Positions 29,143-38,730 are shown, counted from the first letter of the stretch. The stretch: DNA of 64,000 nucleotides from Candidatus Accumulibacter proximus (GCA_016709675.1 JADJMH010000018.1:1-64000); one strand, 5' to 3'. A program made the numbers and translations. The notes: generated by a model not told the origin, from the sequence alone.

Positions 29143-30561
29143 ATGCACTTTGAAACCCCTCTCGAATATCTCGAAAGCCGGACCTACGACGAAATCAATA
29201 TCGGTGACAGCTCGTCGCTGGTGCGCACGCTGCGCCCGGACGACGTCAAGCTTTTCGCGCTGATGTCCGGCGACATGAATCCGGCGCTGGCCAATGCCGA
29301 CTTCAGACACAGCGGCCTGTTCCAGGATTTCATCGCGCACGGCATGTGGATGGCCTCGCTGCTGTCGACCACACTCGGCACACAGTTCCCGGGGCCAGGG
29401 ACCGTGCTCATCGAGTCGACGCTGCACTTTGCCCGGCCAGTCACCATCGGCGACACGGTGACGGTGACGGTAACGGTGAAGCAGAAGTTCAATCGCAACC
29501 ATCACATCATCCTCGACTGTTGCTGCGTCAATCAAGACCAACTGCTGGTCGTCTCCGGCAGCGCCGAGGTACTGGCGCCGGCAGAGAAGATCAGGACCAA
29601 ACGCGTGGCCATGCCCGAAATCACCATCTCGGACAAGTACGCCCGCCTGCAGGTCCTGGTACAGCGCGCCGCCGGTCTGGCGCCGATCGACATGGCGGTG
29701 GTGCACCCCTGCGACCGCGAGTCTCTCAAGGGCGCGCTGCTCGCCGCTGAGGCGAATCTGATCGAACCGATCCTCATCGGGCCGGAGCAGAAGATACGTG
29801 GCGTCGCAGAGGAGAATGGCTTCGACCTCAAGCAACACCGGATCGTGAACGTCAAGCACAGCCATGACGCGGCGGCGATGGCGGTCACCCTGATCCGCAG
29901 CGGCGACGCCGAGGCCCTGATGAAGGGTAGCCTGCACACCGACGAACTGATGGCCGAAGTGATTTCGCGTAGCGCTGGTCTGCGCACTGAACGCCGGATC
30001 AGCCATGTCTTCCTGATGGACGTACCAACCTATCCGCGACCGATCATGATCACCGATGCGGCAATCAACATTGAGCCGACGCTGCAGGACAAGGTCGACA
30101 TCATCCAGAACGCAATAGACCTCGCGCACATCATCGGCACCCCCGAACCCAAGGTCGCCATTCTCTCGGCGGTTGAAACCGTCAGCCCCAAGATCCAGTC
30201 GACGCTGGATGCCGCAGCCCTGTGCAAGATGGCCGACCGCGGCCAGATCAAGGGCGGGCTGCTCGACGGCCCGCTCGCTTTCGACAACGCGGTCTCGCTG
30301 GTCGCTGCCAAGACCAAAGGCATTACCTCGGCGGTGGCCGGTCGTGCCGACATCCTGGTCGTGCCCGACCTCGAGTCCGGCAACATGGTCGCCAAGCAGC
30401 TGGAGTACCTGGCCAACGCACTCAGCGCTGGCATCGTTCTCGGCGCGCGGGTACCGATTGTCCTCACCAGCCGCGCCGACACTGCCGAAACGCGCATCGC
30501 CTCCTGCGTCATCGCAGCGCTGATCGCCCACAGCAACCGCGACAGGCAGACGACAAACTGA
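29143..30561 (+). CDS. MaoC-like hydratase / phosphate acyltransferase fusion
   Basis: Two-domain enzyme of 472 residues. Residues about 10-140 form a MaoC-type hotdog domain, with the (R)-specific hydratase motif readable as LMSGDMNPALANADF and the downstream FIAHGMWMASLLS. Residues about 165-470 form a phosphotransacetylase/phosphotransbutyrylase domain (VVHPCDRESLKGAL, ALMKGSLHTDELM, ADILVVPDLESGNM). Such fusions act on short acyl-CoA, linking hydration with acyl phosphate formation. The start is ATG 29143 with GGGAG eight bases ahead; a GTG at 29119 is in frame. The usual acetate kinase partner is not next to it; nrdJ is. Exact acyl substrate unknown. Confidence 0.88.
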   Translation: MHFETPLEYLESRTYDEINIGDSSSLVRTLRPDDVKLFALMSGDMNPALANADFRHSGLFQDFIAHGMWMASLLSTTLGTQFPGPGTVLIESTLHFARPVTIGDTVTVTVTVKQKFNRNHHIILDCCCVNQDQLLVVSGSAEVLAPAEKIRTKRVAMPEITISDKYARLQVLVQRAAGLAPIDMAVVHPCDRESLKGALLAAEANLIEPILIGPEQKIRGVAEENGFDLKQHRIVNVKHSHDAAAMAVTLIRSGDAEALMKGSLHTDELMAEVISRSAGLRTERRISHVFLMDVPTYPRPIMITDAAINIEPTLQDKVDIIQNAIDLAHIIGTPEPKVAILSAVETVSPKIQSTLDAAALCKMADRGQIKGGLLDGPLAFDNAVSLVAAKTKGITSAVAGRADILVVPDLESGNMVAKQLEYLANALSAGIVLGARVPIVLTSRADTAETRIASCVIAALIAHSNRDRQTTN

Positions 30562-30566
30562 AGGCA

Positions 30567-30578
30567 ACTACATTTAGT
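30567..30578. promoter_or_regulatory. Upstream NrdR-like box
   Basis: Sequence actacatttagt, an imperfect palindrome matching the core of the second box at 11 of 12 positions. The two cores lie 31 bases apart, three DNA turns, as NrdR boxes usually do ahead of ribonucleotide reductase genes. Confidence 0.6.
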
Positions 30579-30595
30579 AAGGTTATTGCCTTTCA

Positions 30596-30611
30596 CTACT
30601 ACATGTAGTAG
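30596..30611. promoter_or_regulatory. Downstream NrdR-like box, perfect palindrome
   Basis: ctactacatgtagtag is a perfect 16-base palindrome about 150 bases before nrdJ. Together with the upstream box it forms the tandem arrangement expected for NrdR, the ATP-cone repressor of ribonucleotide reductase genes. The nrdR gene itself is not in this window. Confidence 0.62.
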
Positions 30612-30763
30612 CTTCGCATCTGTTGCGCCATGAATGAACCGGCGGCACCGGGCGACGCCCAGGTGTTCATGGCGAGCCGCTGCAGTCGACGATTTCACGC
30701 CCCAGAGGCCTCCGTCGCCAGCTCCACCTACTTGTCTGCAACCAACAATCAGAGGGACAGTCC

Positions 30764-33649
30764 ATGAGCCAGCTCTTACACCAGTTACCCCTGTCGGCAA
30801 TCGCCGAGGCACCGGCGATCGCTCCGCTTGCCGAACAGGAAATCTCCGGCGAGGTGCTGGTCGAAAAGTACGCCAAGGGCAACGAGACCTCGGTCCACGA
30901 CGTCCGCCGCCGGGTCGCCCGGGCGCTTGCCGCCAACGAGGACGAAAAACAGCGCGCGCACTGGGAAACCCGTTTCCTGTGGGCACAGGAGAACGGTTTC
31001 GTCCCTGCCGGGCGGATCAACTCGGCAGCCGGAACGACGCTCGCCGCAACACTCATCAACTGCTTCGTCCAGCCAATCGGAGATTCGGTGGTCGAAATTG
31101 TCGACGGCAAACCCGGCATTTACAGTGCGCTCGCCGAGGCCGCCGAAACCATGCGCCGGGGCGGTGGCGTCGGCTACGATTTCTCCTCGATCCGGCCGAT
31201 CGGCGCACTGGTCAAGGGCACGCAGTCGCGCGCCTCCGGGCCGGTCTCGTACATGCGCGTCTTTGACCGCTCGTGCGAGACCGTCGAATCGGCCGGCGCC
31301 CGCCGCGGCGCACAGATGGGCGTACTCCGCTGCGACCATCCGGACATCGAGGTCTTCATCCACGCCAAGGACCACGGCGACCTGACCAACTTCAACGTCT
31401 CGATCGCCGTCACCGACGCCTTCATGGAAGCCGTCGAAGCCGACGCCGAGGTCGAACTGACGCACCGGGCGGAACCGAGCCCGGACATGAAGCGCACCGG
31501 CGCCTTCCAGCGCGACGATGGCATCTGGGTCTACCGCCGGGTGCGCGCGCGGGACCTCTGGGACCAAGTGATGAAGTCCACCTACGATCATGCCGAGCCG
31601 GGAATCCTCTTCCTGGACCGCATGAACAAGGACAACAACCTCTACTACTGTGAAGTCATAGAAGCTACCAACCCATGTGCCGAGCAGCCGCTGCCACCCT
31701 ACGGCTGCTGCTGCCTCGGCTCGATCAACCTGACCCTGTTCGTCAGGTCGCCCTTCACGATCGACGCCGAGTTCGATTTCGAAGCCTTTGGTGAAGTGGT
31801 CAAGCTATCCACACGCATGCTCGACAATGTCCTCGACGTCACCGCCTGGCCGCTCGCGCGGCAACGCGACGAAGCCGCTAACAAGCGCCGCGTCGGACTT
31901 GGCTTCACCGGCCTCGGCGATACGCTGTGCATGTTGTGCCTGCGCTACGACCGCCCGGAAGCGACCGCAATGGGTGCCCGTATCTCCGAATTCATGCGCG
32001 ACACCGCTTATCTTGCGTCGGTCGAACTGGCCAGGGAACGCGGCGCCTTCCCACTCTTCAACGCTGAGCTCTACCTCTCCGGCGGCAATTTCGCCTCGCG
32101 GCTGCCGGCCGAGATCAAGGCCGAAATCCGCAAGCACGGCCTGCGTAATTCGCACCTGTTGTCGATTGCGCCGACGGGAACCATCTCGCTGGCCTTTGCC
32201 GACAACGCGTCGAACGGTATCGAGCCGCCGTTCTCCTGGACCTACAGCCGGAAGAAGCGCATGGCCGATGGCACGCTCAAGGAGTACGCCGTCGAGGATT
32301 ACGCCTGGCGCCTCTACAAGCACCTCGGCGGCGACGTCGAGAAGCTGCCCGACTACTTCGTCACCGCGCTGGAAATCTCCGCCAGAGCGCACAAGGACAT
32401 GGTCGCCGCGGTCGCCCCATACATTGATACCTCGATCTCGAAGACCGTGAACGTCCCCGCCGACTACCCCTACGAGGACTTCCAGGATCTTTACCTTGGT
32501 GCCTGGAAATCGGGCCTCAAGGGGCTGGCCACCTACCGCCCGAACGCCGTCCTCGGGTCGGTACTGTCGGTCGAGTCGCAGAAGCAGGCCGAAGACAGGA
32601 AACAGCCGCAGGACTTCGAGATCGGCGATGCCAATCGCCGGCTGACGATCAAGACGCTGCCGGCGCCGGTGCTTGCCAGCCTGCGCTGGCCGAACCGGCC
32701 GAATCTGGCGGAGGGCAACATGGCGTGGACCTACATGATCGAGCACACGCACGGCAAGTTCGCCCTCTTCGTCGGCGAGATCGAACAGGAGGGTCGCAGC
32801 TGGCCATTCGAAGCCTGGGTCAACGGCCCAGAGCAGCCGCGCGGCCTTGGTGCCGTCGCCAAGACCCTGTCCATGGACATGCGCGCCAACGACCACGGCT
32901 GGTTGGCGCTCAAGCTCGAATCTCTGGCCAGGACCGCCGGTGACGAAGGCTTCGACATGCCCTTCCCGCCGCACGGAGAAAGGAAGCGCATGCCGTCGGT
33001 GGTCGCCGCGATGGCGCAACTGATCCAGTTTCGCGTCGAACGCATCGGCGCCTTCAGGCATGAAGGCCCGACACCGGTCCTCGATGCCATGTTCAGCCGC
33101 AAGGAACCGAAGACGGGCACCGACGGCACACTGTCCTGGACCGTCGACATCTTCAACCCGGCCACCGGCGAAGATTTTGTTCTCGGCCTCAAGGAAATCA
33201 CCCTGCCTGACGGTGTCACCCGGCCGTATTCAGTCTGGCTCTCCGGCAACTACCCACGCGCCCTCGACGGCCTGACCAAGCTGCTGTCCTTCGACATGCG
33301 CGTCATCGACCCGGCGTGGATCGGCATGAAGCTGCGCAAGCTGCTTGACTACCCCGAACCGCTCGGCGACTTCATGGCCTTCATCCCTGGCACCCGCCGC
33401 CAGACCACCTACCCGTCGACCGTCGCCTACCTCGCGCAACTGATCATCCACCGCTACGCGATGCTCGGCATCCTGGACGAGAGCGGTCTGCCACTGCAGC
33501 AGATGGGCATCCTGCAGAGCCCGGTCGGCAGCACTGGAGCACGGCCGACCGCGGGAAAGTTGTGCAGCGAGTGCGGAAACATGACCATGATCCGCAAGGA
33601 CGGCTGCGATTTCTGCACGGCGTGCGGGGCGGTGGGGAGCTGTGGGTAA
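30764..33649 (+). CDS. nrdJ: Adenosylcobalamin-dependent (class II) ribonucleotide reductase
   Basis: Single-chain reductase that makes deoxyribonucleotides with or without oxygen, using vitamin B12 coenzyme instead of a separate radical subunit. The 961 residues show RINSAAGTTLAATLINCFVQ near the N terminus, GGGVGYDFSSIRP, and the active-site motif NPCAEQPLPPYGCCCLGS near residue 303. Later come SIAPTGTISLAFADNASNG and a C-terminal zinc-ribbon tail with paired CxxC (LCSECGN, CDFCTACG). A long insert after residue 620 contains two related blocks beginning MAWTYMIEHTHGKFALF and LSWTVDIFNPATGEDFVLG. Start is ATG 30764 with GGGA ahead. Two NrdR-like boxes precede it; no cobalamin riboswitch was seen. 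Confidence 0.95.
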   Translation: MSQLLHQLPLSAIAEAPAIAPLAEQEISGEVLVEKYAKGNETSVHDVRRRVARALAANEDEKQRAHWETRFLWAQENGFVPAGRINSAAGTTLAATLINCFVQPIGDSVVEIVDGKPGIYSALAEAAETMRRGGGVGYDFSSIRPIGALVKGTQSRASGPVSYMRVFDRSCETVESAGARRGAQMGVLRCDHPDIEVFIHAKDHGDLTNFNVSIAVTDAFMEAVEADAEVELTHRAEPSPDMKRTGAFQRDDGIWVYRRVRARDLWDQVMKSTYDHAEPGILFLDRMNKDNNLYYCEVIEATNPCAEQPLPPYGCCCLGSINLTLFVRSPFTIDAEFDFEAFGEVVKLSTRMLDNVLDVTAWPLARQRDEAANKRRVGLGFTGLGDTLCMLCLRYDRPEATAMGARISEFMRDTAYLASVELARERGAFPLFNAELYLSGGNFASRLPAEIKAEIRKHGLRNSHLLSIAPTGTISLAFADNASNGIEPPFSWTYSRKKRMADGTLKEYAVEDYAWRLYKHLGGDVEKLPDYFVTALEISARAHKDMVAAVAPYIDTSISKTVNVPADYPYEDFQDLYLGAWKSGLKGLATYRPNAVLGSVLSVESQKQAEDRKQPQDFEIGDANRRLTIKTLPAPVLASLRWPNRPNLAEGNMAWTYMIEHTHGKFALFVGEIEQEGRSWPFEAWVNGPEQPRGLGAVAKTLSMDMRANDHGWLALKLESLARTAGDEGFDMPFPPHGERKRMPSVVAAMAQLIQFRVERIGAFRHEGPTPVLDAMFSRKEPKTGTDGTLSWTVDIFNPATGEDFVLGLKEITLPDGVTRPYSVWLSGNYPRALDGLTKLLSFDMRVIDPAWIGMKLRKLLDYPEPLGDFMAFIPGTRRQTTYPSTVAYLAQLIIHRYAMLGILDESGLPLQQMGILQSPVGSTGARPTAGKLCSECGNMTMIRKDGCDFCTACGAVGSCG

Positions 33650-33757
33650 GGTCTCTCTGCGACAGAGGGAACGCGGACCCTTCTACAAGCCCGTAAGCCC
33701 ATACAAAGACCTTGCATTTTCAAGACACCTGCTGTAGATTCGATCGCACTTACTTAA

Positions 33758-33862
33758 CTGAAAAAGGCAAACCCGTCGAAAGACGGGGACGCAAAGTCAC
33801 CGGTCTAAAGGAAGCGGATACTGTGCCGTTTCCAAAGATGGCGGGGCCGCCAGGCTAACCGA
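33758..33862 (+). promoter_or_regulatory. Cyclic di-GMP-I (GEMM) riboswitch
   Basis: The sequence matches the GEMM-I consensus closely. It has GGCAAACCCGTCGAAAGACG, the first helix with its GAAA tetraloop, followed by GGGACGCAAAGTC. Next comes CACCGGTCTAAAGGAA and a variable hairpin (about 33812-33833), then AAAGATGGCGGGGCCGCC, and finally AGGCTAACC closing the receptor arm. It lies in the 378-base gap after nrdJ and about 165 bases before the DUF1631 start, on the same strand. A GC-rich inverted repeat around 33990-34010, close to the ribosome binding site, may be the switching element, but no U-tract terminator was seen, so translational control is more likely. Confidence 0.88.
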
Positions 33863-34027
33863 GACAGTGTCCGGACCATCGAGACTCCCGTGCGAGTTCT
33901 CCGTCCGCAATGGACTCGTCGGTTCCCCCAAGCGGTCTGTGGCCGCTCCGCGTGTGATCTTGCGCCAGCCCGGCAGTTTCTGCGGTATGGCAGGGCGCTT
34001 TGGCGCTGGCGGGAAGGAGAATCGGCG

Positions 34028-36227
34028 ATGGGTGTTCCAGACGACAACGTGATCAGGTTCCCTGAAGGGATGCGTGGTTCGACGGCGGAGTTCGATCGTC
34101 CACAGGCCCTGATCAAGGCCAGGGACCGGGTAACCCAAGGGCTTCGCGTCGCCTTCAGCGCCCTGCTACCCCAGATCGAACAGGAGCTTCTAGCGCGTGG
34201 TGATGTCGCAACCGGACGCGCGCAGCGCGAGCTTTTCTACGGCACATGCGGGACTCATCCATGACCAAGCGCTGCGCCTTGAGAGCTTTCTCGCGGCCGA
34301 ATGGTTGGACCTCTTTGAGCAAAGGCTCCGGCCGCTTGACAAGGTCAAGGCACTCAGGGCCATCGGCGATCCCGAGGAACTGCAACTGCTTGATTTTGGC
34401 GCAATGGACCAGGAGCTCGCCGTCAACGCGATCGCGAGCCGCCTACGAAGCGGTTGCGACGAAGGCTTGTTCGGCGCCAGTCATCGTCTGGCCTTTCTGT
34501 CTGGGCAGAGAGAAAACAGCTGGCCCGTTGAGGATCTTATTGCTCAGTCGTTGGACAAGGCTTTCGTGGCTGCAGGAGTCGTTGGAATGGCGCAGGTCGA
34601 ACTGCTTCATGCCATAGAACGCCACGCGGTCGAAGCGTTTGGCCCAACGATTCAAGATCTGAATACTTTCCTGACTGACCGCGGCGTGCTGCCCAAGCTG
34701 CGCCGAAGCTACTCCGCGTCAGCAGCGGACAAGACGCGATCGATCGAGGCAGAGCAGGCTGGCGACACTGCCGACATATTTCCCCTGCTGCAAAGACTCG
34801 TCGCGGCGCAGCCGGCCGCAGCAGGCGCGGCTGCCGTCGGCTTGCCAATGCTCGGGAGCCATGCCACCCCAGCCGCCGGCATGTATCGTCAGGAAGCTTT
34901 GCCTGGCAACATGGCCGTGCCGATGGAGCAGGTCATGAGCTCTCTTTATTCCCTGCAAACGGCGGCACCTGTCCAGACCTCGGGTCCACTGACGGGGAAC
35001 GTATTGCGGGAGTTTCGCGCCAGTGACACCGGCCAGGGTCTTGGCCATCTGCATGCGGTGACGGTGGATATCGTCGCCACCTTGTTCGACTTCATTTTCG
35101 ACGATGCTTCTGTCGCCGATCCAATCAAGGCGCTGGTCGCACGCTTGCAGATTCCGGTGTTGAAGGTCGCGATGCTGGACAGCAGCTTCTTTTCCAGCAA
35201 GGCCCATCCAGCGCGGCGCCTGCTGGACGGGATTTCCCGAGCAGCGGTACGCTGTGGTCCGCGAGCAGGCCATGATGACCCACTTTACGCTCGCATCTCT
35301 GAAGTCGTCGATCGGCTGCAGAATGAGTTCAAGCAGGATACCAGCCTGTTCGATGCGCTTTGCGTCGAACTGGACGCCTTCCTCGATGGACAGGAGGCGG
35401 CTGCCGACGCCTGTGCGGTCGAGGCCGCCCCCCTGGTCGCCGAACAGGAACGGCGCGAACTGGCAACCCTGGCCGCCGACCAGGTCCTCTCTGGCTGGTT
35501 GTCCATGCCGTTGCCCCCTGCCATCACCGATCTACTGCATCACGAGTGGCGCGCGCTGCTCATTCGGTATCATCTGAACGGCGACGACAGCGCCTGGGGA
35601 GTGGCGATGAGCACCATCGGCGACCTCGTCGCGAGCGTTCAGCCGCAACCAGATGCAAGGAGCCGGAAGCGCCTTGCGACCTCACTCCCGACCCTGGTTC
35701 GCCGGGTTTACGAGGGCCTGGACAAGCTGAAGGTGGCTGAAGATCGCCGCCTTGCCCTGGCCGATCAGCTGTTCGCTCTCCATGCGGCAGTTCTGCGCGG
35801 CGCGGCACCGCTCATGGCGAGCGCAGAGCCGATGGCGTTGGCAGCCAAACCGGCGTCGTCGGAGCTAAGCAGCGAGCATATCGAGTACGGCGAGAGCTGT
35901 CTGGAGCGGATTTTCCTCTCACCCGGTGCTCTGCTGCCCCCCTCGGAGGGCAGTAACCACGCCCACTCCCTGGTGGCGAATCTTCGGCGCGGTGACTGGC
36001 TTGAGTTTGCCGATGCCGAAAGCGGCCCGCTGCGCTATCGGCTTTCCTGGATCAGTCCGCAGCGCGGCATCCTGCTATTGACCAATCCCCAGTCGCCCAA
36101 GGCGATATCGGTGTCGCCGGACGCCCTCGCGCTACAGCTCGAACGTGGCAAAGCAAGCATTGTGACGGTCGAACCGATGTTCGATCGGGCCGTGCACCGC
36201 GCGCTGGAAACCCTCAAGGCGGCCTAG
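34028..36227 (+). CDS. DUF1631 family protein behind a c-di-GMP riboswitch, one frameshift
   Basis: Large cytoplasmic protein of the DUF1631 family, no established function. The start is ATG 34028 (MGVPDDNVIRFPEG) with AAGGAG ahead. The first frame ends at a stop near 34262. Removing one G from the GGG at 34250-34252 joins RELFYGTCG to LIHDQALRLESFL and opens the frame to 36227, about 732 residues. The body is alpha-helical and Ala/Leu rich. The C-terminal 90 residues (LRRGDWLEFADAESGPLRYR, WISPQRGILLLTN) resemble a PilZ-like beta barrel, although a canonical RxxxR motif is not clear. An ATG at 34197 could start a shorter 676-residue form. It overlaps the convergent hisC by 14 bases. Confidence 0.8.
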
Positions 36228-37332
36228 GAGCCGGACTTGACCAAGTCGGCTGATCTGGCTTCAGAATCTCGCGCAGGGCGTCGACCAGTAGCTTGCATTG
36301 TGCGTCGGTGCCGATCGTTATCCGCAGGTGCTGATCGATGCGTGGCAGCTTGAAATGGCGAACGATCATGCCGCGCTGGCGCAGCGCTGCGGCAAGCTGG
36401 CCGGCATCGCGCTGCGGGTGGCGGGCGAAGATGAAGTTGGCGGCCGATGGCAGGACTGAAAAACCGAGCGCAAAAAGGGCACTGCGTAGCGCTTCGCGAC
36501 TGCTGATCACCGCTTGCCGCGTCTTCTCAAAGTGCTCCTGGTCGCCAATCGCGGCGACCGCGCCGGCAATTGCCAGCCGATCGAGCGGGTAGGAATTGAA
36601 GCTGTTCTTGACTCTGTCCAGCGCCTCGATCAGGTCGCTCTGGCCGACCGCATAACCGACACGCAGGCCGGCCAGCGAGCGCGACTTGGACAGGGTATGG
36701 ACAACCAGCAGGTTGGGATGGCGATTGACAAGGCCAATCGCCGACTCGCCGCCGAAGTCCACATAAGCTTCGTCGACGACGAGCACCGACTCGCGGTGCA
36801 CGGCCAGCAACTTCTCGATCGCCGCAAGCGGCAGCAGACAGCCAGTTGGTGCATTGGGGTTCGGAAAGATGATGCCGCCGTTGGCTGCCGTGTAATCTTC
36901 GATGCGAATGCCGAAATCGTCGCCCAGAGGCACCGTCCGATAGGCAATGTCGTACAGACCGCAGTACACTGGGTAGAAGCTGTAGGTAATGTCCGGAAAC
37001 AGAATCGGCAGTTCGTGCCTGAGCAAGGCGACAAAAACGTGCGCCAGCACTTCGTCGGACCCATTGCCAACGAAAACCTGCTCCGGAGAAATGCCAGACT
37101 CGGCGTAGCGAGCTGCGATTGCCTGTTTCAGGATGTCCGCATTCGGGTCCGGGTAGAGGCGCAGCGACTGCCCACCGTTGGCCAGTTCTTCAGCAATCGC
37201 AGTCAGCACCCGCGGTGACGGGGGATAGGGATTTTCGTTGGTGTTCAGCTTGACGAGGTTCGGCAGCTTCGGCTGCTCGCCGGGGACATAGGGCGTCAGG
37301 CGATGAACGAGGGGACTCCAGTAGCGGCTCAT
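36214..37332 (-). CDS. hisC: Histidinol-phosphate aminotransferase
   Basis: PLP enzyme converting imidazole-acetol phosphate to histidinol phosphate. The 372 residues from ATG 37332 (MSRYWSPLVHRLTPYVPGEQ) are full length. Family blocks are LVKLNTNENPYPPSP, VFVGNGSDEVLAH, IIFPNPNAPTGCLLP and VVDEAYVDFGGESA. The lysine that holds PLP is in VHTLSKSRSLAGLRVGYAVG. It is oriented opposite to hisB, with 151 bases between the two starts, whereas relatives have it in line between hisD and hisB. Confidence 0.96.
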   Translation of the reverse strand: MSRYWSPLVHRLTPYVPGEQPKLPNLVKLNTNENPYPPSPRVLTAIAEELANGGQSLRLYPDPNADILKQAIAARYAESGISPEQVFVGNGSDEVLAHVFVALLRHELPILFPDITYSFYPVYCGLYDIAYRTVPLGDDFGIRIEDYTAANGGIIFPNPNAPTGCLLPLAAIEKLLAVHRESVLVVDEAYVDFGGESAIGLVNRHPNLLVVHTLSKSRSLAGLRVGYAVGQSDLIEALDRVKNSFNSYPLDRLAIAGAVAAIGDQEHFEKTRQAVISSREALRSALFALGFSVLPSAANFIFARHPQRDAGQLAAALRQRGMIVRHFKLPRIDQHLRITIGTDAQCKLLVDALREILKPDQPTWSSPAPRPP

Positions 37333-37483
37333 GAAAGGCTGCTCAGGTCGGATGCACGGGAAGCGTGAAATGGTATCATGCGCGTCTATTGTCCAGTCCG
37401 GTTTGCTGATGATCACCAGAGGTACGCAACAGCAGGCCGAACCTTTCTCGAGCCCCGAAATGCCACTCTGCAATGGTGTCCCG

Positions 37484-38071
37484 ATGCGGCAAGCAGAAAT
37501 TTCCAGGAATACCCTCGAAACCCGGATCGCCGTTCGGCTGAATCTCGATGGCAGCGGCCAGGGTAGATTCGCCACCGGCGTCCCCTTTCTCGATCACATG
37601 CTCGAGCAGATTGCCCGCCACGGGCTGATCGACCTCGAGATTGAGGCCAGCGGCGACCTGCACATCGACGCGCACCACACGGTTGAGGATATCGGCATTA
37701 CGCTCGGCCAGGCACTGGCCAAGGCTCTCGGTGAGAAGAAGGGACTGCGTCGCTATGGGCACGCTTACGTACCACTTGACGAGGCGCTTTCGCGCGTCGT
37801 GATCGATCTCTCGGGGCGGCCGGGCCTGGAGTTCAATGTCGAATTCAGCCGCGCAATGATTGGCCCGTTCGATGTCGATCTCGTACACGAGTTCTTCCAG
37901 GGCCTGGTCAATCACGCCCTGCTGACTCTGCACGTCGACAATCTGCGCGGCGTCAACGCCCACCACCAGGCTGAAACGGTTTTCAAGGCCTTTGGTCGGG
38001 CGCTGCGCATGGCAGTTGAAGAGGACCACCGTGCCGGTGGCAGCATCCCATCGACCAAGGGTTCACTCTGA
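37484..38071 (+). CDS. hisB: Imidazoleglycerol-phosphate dehydratase
   Basis: Mn-dependent dehydratase of histidine synthesis, the monofunctional type of 195 residues. The repeated metal motifs DAHHTVEDIGITLG and NAHHQAETVFKAFGRAL are present, as is FLDHMLEQIARHG. ATG 37484 (MRQAEISRNTLETRIA) matches the family start; earlier in-frame codons run into the shared hisC/hisB promoter gap. Its TGA overlaps the hisH ATG by one base. Confidence 0.96.
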   Translation: MRQAEISRNTLETRIAVRLNLDGSGQGRFATGVPFLDHMLEQIARHGLIDLEIEASGDLHIDAHHTVEDIGITLGQALAKALGEKKGLRRYGHAYVPLDEALSRVVIDLSGRPGLEFNVEFSRAMIGPFDVDLVHEFFQGLVNHALLTLHVDNLRGVNAHHQAETVFKAFGRALRMAVEEDHRAGGSIPSTKGSL

Positions 38072-38730
38072 TGCCCGAGGCCAGCACGCCCAGGGGCAAG
38101 ATCGTCGTGGTCGATTACGGCATGGGTAATTTGCGATCTGTCTGGCAGGCATTGGTTCGCGTCGCCGATGGCCGTGAAGTCGTCGTCTCGGCTGACCCGG
38201 CAGTGGTCAATTCTGCCGCGCGCGTGGTCTTTCCCGGGCAGGGAGCAATGCCCGACTGCATGCGCCAAATCGAGGCACGCGACTTGCGGATGGCGGTGCT
38301 CGACGCGGCCCGCAACAAGCCCTTTCTCGGCATCTGTATCGGCCAGCAGATGCTCCTGGAACACAGCGAGGAAGGGGACGTGCCGGGGCTCGGCGTCATC
38401 CGGGGTGTTGTCCGTCGATTTCCCGCTGCACAGATGTTCGACGCCACCGGCAAGCGGCTCAAGGTGCCCCACATGGGCTGGAACCAGGTACAACAGACCA
38501 GAGCGCACCCCTTGTGGAAGCACATTACCGATGGCGCACGCTTCTACTTCGTGCACAGCTATTTTGTCGACCCTGCCGATAAGGAATATGTTGTCGGAAC
38601 GACCGATTACGGTCTCCTCTTTACCAGCGCAGTGGCGCGGGATAATATCTTTGCCATTCAGTTTCACCCGGAAAAAAGCGCCACAGCGGGACTCGTCATG
38701 CTGGCCAACTTCGTCGCCTGGAACCCCTGA
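38071..38730 (+). CDS. hisH: Imidazole glycerol phosphate synthase, glutaminase subunit
   Basis: Class I glutamine amidotransferase that makes ammonia for HisF. The 219 residues carry the oxyanion and nucleophile loop PFLGICIGQQMLLE (Cys of GICIG) and the His-Glu pair in IQFHPEKSA. The start is YGMGNLRSVW-like after VVVDYG. It overlaps hisB by one base and precedes hisA by 50 bases. Confidence 0.96.
   Translation: MPEASTPRGKIVVVDYGMGNLRSVWQALVRVADGREVVVSADPAVVNSAARVVFPGQGAMPDCMRQIEARDLRMAVLDAARNKPFLGICIGQQMLLEHSEEGDVPGLGVIRGVVRRFPAAQMFDATGKRLKVPHMGWNQVQQTRAHPLWKHITDGARFYFVHSYFVDPADKEYVVGTTDYGLLFTSAVARDNIFAIQFHPEKSATAGLVMLANFVAWNP

Noticed and set aside
29035..30567. A 510-codon open frame antisense to the MaoC-phosphotransacylase gene
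   Set aside because: Arises from strong third-position GC bias of the real gene; composition is Arg/Gly/Asp-rich and no family is recognisable.
31805..33061. A 418-codon open frame antisense to nrdJ
   Set aside because: Shadow of a conserved reductase gene; no ribosome binding site and no recognisable domain.
33650..33757. Possible cobalamin riboswitch linked to the B12-dependent reductase
   Set aside because: No B12-box sequence either before nrdJ or after it; the structured RNA after nrdJ fits the c-di-GMP-I pattern instead.
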